Shown piece after piece: positions 57,501-64,000 of a stretch of 64,000 bases of DNA. Below the pieces are notes generated by a model that worked only from the letters and a program-made list of their open reading frames with translations, ran no database searches and was not told the origin of the DNA. The DNA lies in the NCBI RefSeq assembly GCF_010389155.1, contig NC_057769.1, positions 22,692,735 to 22,756,734 of the forward strand, in the 5' to 3' direction. This stretch comes from Erigeron canadensis. Lineage: Eukaryota > Streptophyta > Magnoliopsida > Asterales > Asteraceae. The position numbers and the translations under genes are program-made. Each line of letters opens with the position of its first letter. Positions within the stretch are counted from its first letter, which is position 1.

Positions 57501-58702
57501 ACATAGAAGCCACAAAACTATCCACCCACCCTTACATTCATACTCTGTATATAACTGTTTTCACGCCAGAAGCCAAATTCCTACTGAAAATCTCAACTAA
57601 AAATTATACAAAAATGGTCCATAATATGAGGTATATGTATATATAGAAGCATTCAAACCCGAACCAAGTTTACAACTTTCAAGGAGTGGATTCGTGAATT
57701 ACCCTCTCGAAAGCATGAAAGTAAAATATTAATATTGGTAGAACTACAGACTATTTGTCAATACTAAAAAGCATACATAAACCTAAACCTAGAAAGATAT
57801 CAAACGAAAACTAGAGGGCTACCACTGATCTGATTTAGACTATTTTAACACCCTTCAGATACACAGATATCCAGATGACATGTACATTTGCTTCAAAGGA
57901 TCACGACCAAAAGATTTAACTTCTCCATTCTATGTGATGGTACCGTCAAGTAAATTTTCAAAGTTTCACAAAACTCTATATTTTCTCGCATAAATTCCAA
58001 AGGATAATCTTCAATGCACCACTAATTCCATATTTTCATGTACCTAAAACAACTAATTTTAGTGTGTTAAGAAATTTTGGTATGACATGGATACGTTTCA
58101 GACGGTGCCAAGTGCACGCCTCTTTAAGTCAGTAAAAAATCCCAACTTCGTCGGATCTTAAGGCCAATGGCCAGTTGTAAAGCTACCGCTTTAGGCCTCC
58201 ATTCTCAAATGACCCAGATTTATTTACACACTATATTCATATACAAAAAAATGCCTATAAATTTAATACATGAAAATGCCCGAAAATGCCAACTACGGTG
58301 AAATTTGACTAAAGTTTGCAGCTTCCAAGCTGATCATCCCCCCACCCAGCCTTTTACTAGCAGTAATTTTCGGGAAAATGTTTTTGGACAGTTTTAACTA
58401 CCACTAACTTTAAGTTTCAAATGTTCCACACACACACACACACACATATATATATTATGTTCTTGATTTAGCTTTCAAATTATCCCAATACAAAATTCTT
58501 GAAAATCTGAACTATTTAGAGGGTCCCCCAGGAGCAAACCTAACAGAATTTCGTTGTACAAATGATCAAATTTTAAAACAATATTATAACTATAATTTTA
58601 GATAATTATAATAATACAAATAAAACACAATAGATTAATAAAAAGAAATTTTGATCTGATAATACTACCTGATTCAATGGGCGGCTGCTTCACTTCCTCC
58701 AT
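51532..58702 (-). CDS. TWD1: FKBP42-type immunophilin, TWISTED DWARF 1 homologue
   Basis: Eight exons on -: 58702-58669, 56925-56893, 56807-56625, 55940-55851, 55023-54839, 54448-54326, 54217-54065, 51864-51532. All GT/AG and in frame; 377 residues against about 365 in Arabidopsis. Domains: acidic N-terminus, one FKBP domain (about residues 65-175; EMAGLAIGLSSMKSGERALL, HVGWELGYGEEGSFSFPNVP), TPR region (about 180-300; MQQYEMAIAYMGDDF, NNVKALFRRGKAK), and a C-terminal membrane anchor (SWFVLVWQWLFSLFQRIF, residues 352-369) ending in basic residues. In Arabidopsis the protein binds HSP90 and ABCB auxin transporters at the plasma membrane and ER and is needed for auxin export; the same role is inferred here. 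Several FKBP catalytic positions are probably divergent, as in TWD1, but I did not align them. Intron 7 is 1.85 kb or more because of a hAT insertion. Confidence 0.93.
52251..53177. mobile_element. Non-autonomous hAT element in TWD1 intron 7
   Basis: ATTTATAG at 52251-52258 is repeated exactly at 53170-53177. The 911-bp element (52259-53169) starts CTCTGATGCACGGAAACGG and ends CCGTGCAACATAG, so CTMTGWTGCACGG forms 13-bp inverted ends with two mismatches. Subterminal regions are full of GGAAACGT/TTTCCCGTACC motifs in opposite orientation, as expected for hAT transposase binding. The centre is AT-rich. No transposase. Confidence 0.85.
55110..55127 (+). repeat. Poly(G) tract of 18
   Basis: Uninterrupted G run in TWD1 intron 4, just after AAGTTCGAACCTCCC, which looks like a Pol III B-box, so it may be part of a SINE. 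Length of such tracts is unreliable in any assembly. Confidence 0.7.
58424..58455. repeat. (CA)n(TA)n microsatellite in TWD1 intron 1
   Basis: About ten CA units followed by four TA units. Confidence 0.8.
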
Positions 58703-58945
58703 GTCTTCACAAAATCTTGCTCTACTTTGAAGTGATCGATAGAAGAAGAAGATGATTTTAGAGTGACTGTGTATATACGTTGACTAATTCAATACCATCA
58801 TTTGTACCATCATTTGTCATTTTTATTTACTTTATTTATTATTTTATTATTTATTATTATTATCATTTACAGTATGCGTCACACGAGACGGCAACAAAAC
58901 ACATCTGCCTTAACGTAAAATAGTAATAATAATAATAATAATAAT
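58703..58945 (-). promoter_or_regulatory. 5' flank of TWD1
   Basis: Likely 5' UTR and promoter, with a TATATAC-like motif near 58770 and ATT-rich simple repeats at 58830-58860 and (TAA)n at 58921-58948. No specific factor site claimed. Confidence 0.35.
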
Positions 58946-59551
58946 AAAGTATATCAATTATTCTTATTATATTTTACTACCTAAATAATCCGAATTCAAC
59001 CCGAACATTTTAATACCTAAATAGGTGCATTGTTTAATTATGAGCCTAAGTAGGGGCGTGGCCTAAGTAGGGGCATTTCATATCATTTATGTATTTAATT
59101 GTGATGCTAATCATTTGCTTATAAATATTCATGTAATGCATTAAAATATAAAGGTGAGCATGTAGATATGGTACGATTATAACATAGGCTATATGTGGTA
59201 GTCTATTATGTGTATGTAAGATTATTTACTAAGCTTTGGTTTACCCTTTTAGTTTTTTCCCTTTTTATAGGTGATTTCTGGATATGAAATAAAGAGGGAG
59301 TAATTGAAGTTAATTGTGTGATTTGAAATCATATTTGGCTACGAAAAAATGGTATTGATGTTAAAACCCGTAGTGACCCTTTTGATCTTTACTTATGATA
59401 TGTCATTTTGGTTAAGTTATTGTTATGTCATGTGTTAGAGTCAAAAAGTTTTTTGTTATTTATAATGAGTCATCTTGTACTAGTAATGTAATGATTTTGA
59501 TCAAATGTATTTCGAAAACTCATTATCCGTGACAGGTATTGGTGGTTAGCA
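58946..59551 (+). repeat. 0.6-kb direct repeat, copy 1
   Basis: Starts AAAGTATATCAATTATT and ends GGTATTGGTGGTTAGCA; about 95% like copy 2 at 61498-62086 by eye. It has an extra 17-bp duplication (cctaagtaggggcgtgg) near 59046. Copy 1 continues with AATAAGCATGG where copy 2 is interrupted by a hAT element. Confidence 0.85.
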
Positions 59552-59934
59552 ATAAGCATGGATACTAGTTTTATGAAAGGGTCTCATGTCAAAATTTCTA
59601 ATTTTTATGCGTTGTCTTTTAAAACGAATTTTGGTAAATGTATTAATGAAATTTTTAACTAAGCATATTTTATAAAAAAAAAAAAAAAGGAAAAAAAATC
59701 TTATAAAATGGTCTAGTCAAGTTTGGTCCTTCACAAACATTGTTATTAAGTCAAAATTTCGACTTTACTAGTCTAACAATGATATGCAGATATAGTTACA
59801 ACACGTTTAATTGAGAATCTTAAAAACGTTTAATTGAGAATCTTAAAACGTCACTGATATAATAAACAAAAATAAAATTAGGATTATTAGTTTCAAAAAT
59901 TGACATGTAGTAGTTAAACTCAACTAGTTTATAT
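59552..59934. other. No gene recognised
   Basis: AT-rich; A-run at 59670-59684. May be the continuation of the 0.6-kb repeat, but the second copy is interrupted here and cannot be compared. Confidence 0.3.
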
Positions 59935-60235
59935 TAAATTATATGGATTATTACCTATGAATGTAACTAACTATGATAAAAAATCTATATTATGTAAACA
60001 TCTTGTAAAATGTCTATGTCATGTAATGAACTTCTAAATCCCGATTATTTGATGTACTAGACCAATCACAAATTTACACGTGGCAGATTATATGGTTGTC
60101 ACATATACCCGGATACATCCAATAACCAAGACTTAAAAGTTCATTACATTACATAGACATTTTACAAGATCTTTACATAACATAAACATTTTGTCATAGT
60201 TAGTTACATCCGTAGGTAATAACCCCTAAATTACA
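59935..60235. mobile_element. Fold-back MITE with 9-bp duplication
   Basis: Element 59944-60226 (283 bp). About 90-bp inverted arms: GGATTATTACCTATGAATGT on the left against GGGGTTATTACCTACGGATG on the reverse of the right. Flanking 9-mers TAAATTATA and TAAATTACA differ at one base, which suggests the Mutator superfamily. Confidence 0.7.
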
Positions 60236-60239
60236 TTAG

Positions 60240-60470
60240 AAGGAACTGTGCAATCCGATGGCGGTGATGACGAGTGATGATGGTGGCGGTGTTGATGGGT
60301 GTTGAAAGCGGCGATAGTTGTTTGGTTATTAATATAAAACTAACTGATGTAAAAGAAAGTTGTATAGTTACTTTAAATGTTGAGAGATATATATTGTAAA
60401 TAATTTCATTAATAATATAAATATACTAGGCAGAAATATTTAAATTAGTGAATGAAAGAATAGAAATATT
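60240..60470 (+). repeat. Repeat shared with 26780-27060
   Basis: GATGGCGGTGATGACG-rich start, then agttactttaaatgttg and a TATTGTAAATAATTT block in the same order as at 26780-27060. Confidence 0.4.
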
Positions 60471-60531
60471 TTGGGCTCATTGGCTCATTATTTGAGAAAC
60501 AAAAAGAATGGTTTATATTAGGGTTTAGTGC

Positions 60532-60833
60532 GCCGATATGTAATAAACTATGCCAAAAGAGTTTAGTGTGCACAAACTAAGTTCGACCTTTATTTTATAC
60601 ACGAACTTGTAAAAAAATGTTTATATAAAACAAAATGCATACGTGGCAAATCATATCAGCTACGTGGCACCCATATCAGCTGTCACGTGTAAGTTTTTGA
60701 TTATTGGTTGGCAATGTTTTTTGAATGATATAAACATTTTTTACTAAGTTCGTGCTTAAAATAAAGGTCGGACTTAGTTTATGCATACTATAACTTTTGG
60801 GGCATAATTGGTTACATTTCGACGCACTAAATT
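60532..60833. mobile_element. Fold-back MITE (about 300 bp)
   Basis: Arms of about 100 bp: TTTAGTGCGCCGATATGTAA on the left against AATTTAGTGCGTCGAAATGT on the reverse of the right. The centre holds GGCAAATCATATCAGCTACG. Target duplication not resolved. Confidence 0.7.
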
Positions 60834-61497
60834 AAAAAGAGTAAAGATTATTGTTTACATTTTTATATTCGAATGCTCTTTGTGCTTGGCAATAGTCACA
60901 TTTAAGCCTTATGTTTATTGTCATCGCGAACATCCTTTAATTTAAAAGTAAATAAATATAAACCATGTAAGCTAGTATTGATGACCAACTATTCTTTTTA
61001 TTTTCAACGGTAGATTTAAACTCAGTAACACATTTCTTCTTAAACTAGCTTCAATTATGGTGGAAACCTAATTTCAAAAAAATATTATCTCCATTCTTAT
61101 AAACATTTTACTCACACCAAAATTTAAACTTAAAAATAATATGTTCTCAAATTTTCTCAAATACAAATCATACTATTGATGATTGGTTCTGATCTAATCT
61201 AAAATATAAAATATTTTACAAAGTCAAATGGGTAGATGATGGTAAGGGAGTTTTCTACTTGTGGTTTAGCTACTTTATATGAACTAAAGTGGGGAATAAA
61301 CCCTTTAAAGTGTAACTAGTGTTCGAACATGAGGTGGACATATAAAAGATAGGGGTATTAGAGGACTAAGAGTGGTTTGGTTGATTTTATCAATCCTCCT
61401 AAAATCTTCCAATAACATTTATCCAACTCAATACAACCTTTCAACCTTCTCGACTAGCCTTTTTAATCATTTTTAAAAAAAATTTAAAAAACACTCA
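60834..61497. other. No gene recognised
   Basis: AT-rich intergenic DNA, no structure noted. Confidence 0.35.
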
Positions 61498-62086
61498 AAA
61501 AGTATATCAATTATTATTATTATATTTTACTACCTAAATAACCCGAATTGAACCCGAACATTTTAATACCTAAGTAGGTGCATTGTTTGATTATGAGCCT
61601 AAGTAGGGGCATTTTATATCGTTTATGTATTTGATTGTGATGCTGATCATTTGCTTATAAATATTCATGTAATGCATTAAAGTACAAAGGTGAGCATGTA
61701 GATATGGTACGATGGTACCATAAGCTATATGTGGTAGTCTTTTATGTGTATGTAAGATTATTTACTAAGCTTTGGTTTACCCTTTTAGTTTTTTTCCTTT
61801 TTATAGGTGATTTCTAGATATGAAATAAAGAGTGAGTAATTGAAGTTAATTGTGTGATTTGAAATCATATTTGGCTACGAAAAAATGGTATTGATGTTAA
61901 AACCCGTAGTGACCCTCTTGATCTTTACTTATGATATGTCATTTTGGTTAAGTTATTGTTATGTCACGTGTTAGAATCAAAAAGTTTTTTGTTATTTATA
62001 ATGAGTCATCTTGTACTAGTAATGTAATGATTTTGTCAAATGTACTTCAAAAACTCATTATCCGTGACAGGTATTGATGGTTAGCA
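61498..62086 (+). repeat. 0.6-kb direct repeat, copy 2 (interrupted)
   Basis: Direct copy of 58946-59551, 2.55 kb away. It breaks at GATGGTTAG, where a hAT inverted end begins. Confidence 0.85.
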
Positions 62087-62804
62087 GGGCCGACCTAAAC
62101 TAATAACTAGGTCAAGTGGGTGCTTGAGGCCCCCATATACAATAGGCCCCCAATTTATACTTAATTATATATTATATCGGTTAATTAAAAAAAACCATAA
62201 CAGAGTCACGGCCTCACAAGTCACGCCCTCAAATCCCTCCATTCTTCAACCCTAAATCCTTGAAAATTGAAAAGAATTTCTCTCTCCCAATTATGATGTT
62301 ACTGTTCTTGTCTTTTTGATTATGGAGAAATCGAAGGGCCTCCAAATTCAACTATAAATTTGGATAAGCTTATTCTCCTACTCACTAATTTTCCTATTCT
62401 TCAAAAATCATCCACTAATGTTCTTACTTCTTATGCTATAAAACTCTGTTTTGGTGTAGATTATAAGCCTGAACTAGCAATTAAAAGGAGAGACTTTAAT
62501 ATTCACCAATATATGTCATTAAATTATTTCTGTGAACGGTGAACCAACGGCGGCACAACGCCACGACGGTCAACCACCACTCCACCAGTCCACCAATGCA
62601 GCGGGCCAACAGCACAACGACACCACCAGGCTCCAGTAACCAGGTTCACTTTAACCTTTTGTAAAAAAATTTATTTTTATGTTAATGAATGCGTGAATCT
62701 GAATTTTCTGATTTATTCCTGTTTAATTTTAGTTGTTTATTTTGTGAATCTGTGATTTTGGTGAAATAGTGACTTCTAACTTTAAGTTTCTTTATTGATT
62801 GTCA

Positions 62805-63821
62805 ATGTCGAATCAAATCCGTAACTACGAATGTGGTAATTCGAAAAAGATTAAAAAGTTAAAAAGAAAGGCTTTTATAGAATCTCAAAAAGGAGCTTTA
62901 CTGAAATTTATAAAACCTGTTAATGAAAATGTTAATGATAATGAAAGTGCTAATCTTGATGGCCCTTTTGATGAAAATGCTAATGTACATGTTAATCTTG
63001 ATGAAAATGATGTTGATGCTAATCTTGATGAAATTGATATTGATGCTAATCTTAATGAAAATGATAATGTTGGCGCCAATCTTGATGAAAATGATTTTGA
63101 TGTTAATCTTGATGAGAATGCTAATGTTGATGCTAACCTTGATGAAAATGGTGTTGATGTTAATCTTGATGAGAATGCTAATGTTGATGTTAATCTTGAT
63201 GAAAATGATGTTGATGTTAATCTTGATGAGAATGCTAATGTTGATGTTAATCTTGATGAAAATGATGTTGATGTTAATCTTGATGAGAATGCTAATGTTG
63301 ACGCTAATCTTGATCAAAATGCTACTATTTATGAACCAAGTAATTGGAATAATATAAATAATAATTTAAGAGATTTATTAGTTCAAAAAGGTCCTATAAT
63401 GTTTAAAAATTTTAAAGGTCCAAAGGATGAACACTTGAGATTCTTTAGTTCTTCTTACTGTGTGCTAGATTTACCAAATGGGGAAAAATTTGAAAGAAAG
63501 TGGTTGGCTTATTCTAAAGTGTTAGATAAAGTATTTTGTTTTTGTTGGAAGTTATTTGATGTTAATCAGTGTCCAAGTAAACTTGCAAGTGAGGGTTATA
63601 ATGATTGGAGAAATATTCATGTTGCTTTAAAAAGTCATGAAAAGAGTAAAGTACACATTATAAATATGAGAAAATGGTATGATTTAGAGCTAAGATTGAT
63701 GAAAATAAAACAATTGATTGTTGGTGCATTTTCAGGTGACAACATCATTATAGAAGTTTGTCTTGAGTCTACTAAATATGTACTTGTAATGAACGTTAAG
63801 TTTTCGCATGTAATAAGTTGA
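62805..63821 (+). pseudogene. hAT transposase N-terminal part, truncated or interrupted
   Basis: ATG at 62805; open to TGA at 63821. It starts with a basic region (KKIKKLKRKAF), followed by about 120 residues of acidic NLDENANVDV repeats (minisatellite at 62965-63325) and then the TTF-type zinc finger region known from ZMYM1-like hAT proteins (FERKWLAYSKVLDKVFCFCW, then DWRNIHVALKSHEKSKVHI). Similarity stops near 63736, after which 28 residues look unrelated. The DUF4371-like catalytic core and the dimerisation region are absent, so no active enzyme can come from this stretch. At 63733-63738 CAG|GTGA could be a splice donor or the edge of an insertion. Confidence 0.7.
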
Positions 63822-64000
63822 ACTCATGTCAGTCAAACTCGTGTTGACCCGGTCAAACTTGTGTTGACTTGGTCGAGCTCGACCTACACGAGCTCAAATT
63901 AGTCAAACTTGTGTTGACTTGGTCGACCTCGACCTACACGAGGTCGACTGATCAGACGTCGGCTTGGTCCGGTCCATGTTTAAGCCTATATATATATAGA
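63737..64000 (+). mobile_element. Possible LTR start inside the hAT element
   Basis: Begins TGACAACATCATTATAGAAG, then a 50-bp unit repeated twice (at 63852 and 63902, gtcaaacttgtgttgacttg) with a partial third before it, and a TATATATATAGA box at the window end. The layout resembles the U3 part of an LTR. The far end is not in the window, so this is tentative. Confidence 0.3.

Larger units (their letters stand above)
62085..64000 (+). mobile_element. hAT element (ZMYM1-like/TTF-zinc-finger type), 5' part
   Basis: Begins CAGGGCCGACCTAAACTAAT, a typical inverted end of plant hAT elements, followed by the equally typical TGCTTGAGGCCCCCATATAC stretch. A transposase N-terminus is encoded at 62805-63736. 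The other end is beyond the window. The expected 8-bp target is ATGGTTAG at 62077-62084. Confidence 0.75.

Noticed and set aside
62898..63357. Ile/Asn- and Met/Leu-rich frames across the 57-bp minisatellite
   Set aside because: Shadow frames of the acidic repeat in the transposase frame.

Overview
This window is plant nuclear DNA, most likely a dicot. The grounds are 120-nt plant-type 5S rRNA genes, spliced genes with plant-specific homologues (a TWISTED DWARF 1-like FKBP, a DUF1685 protein), AT-rich introns, and plant LTR, hAT, Helitron-like and MITE repeats. The family cannot be fixed from the sequence alone.

Layout. (1) 1-17640: the edge of a tandem 5S rDNA array, 29 gene copies on + in a 603/604-bp unit. 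Copies 1-19 look identical apart from one T-run; copies 20-29 decay towards the right edge, and a 30th unit is cut off inside the spacer. (2) 17641-37900: a transposon-rich block. It holds a truncated Ty1/copia element (gag in one frame broken by four stops, on -), a separate copia 3' LTR end, three related Helitron-like copies, a structurally complete Ty3/gypsy chromovirus at 28300-33128 (202-bp LTRs, GATGG duplication, broken pol), a non-coding LTR element at 33236-36520 (550-bp LTRs), a fold-back MITE and a Helitron-like element. (3) 38328-58702: the gene island. It holds a DUF1685 gene (+, 2 exons), DNA topoisomerase II (+, 18 exons, 1492 aa by my splice model), a small predicted plastid-targeted membrane protein (+), and a TWD1/FKBP42 homologue (-, 8 exons, 377 aa). 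Two non-autonomous hAT elements with perfect 8-bp duplications sit here, one of them inside TWD1 intron 7. (4) 58946-64000: repeats again. Two fold-back MITEs, a direct repeat of about 0.6 kb present twice, and a hAT element starting inside the second copy, with a transposase fragment carrying an acidic 57-bp minisatellite, which may itself be interrupted by an LTR-like sequence at the window end.

The most unusual points: the 5S variant departs from the canonical plant 5S (recalled from memory) mainly through three paired, structure-preserving substitutions; the gypsy element carries the last 28 bp of its own LTR, inverted and in frame, in place of part of its reverse transcriptase; the copia element and the non-coding LTR element share arrays of a palindrome centred on TGACGTCA; and four perfect hairpins lie within 320 bp at 21908-22227.

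The genes do not form a pathway. TOP2 and TWD1 are single-gene loci, and the rest of the window is rDNA and mobile DNA.
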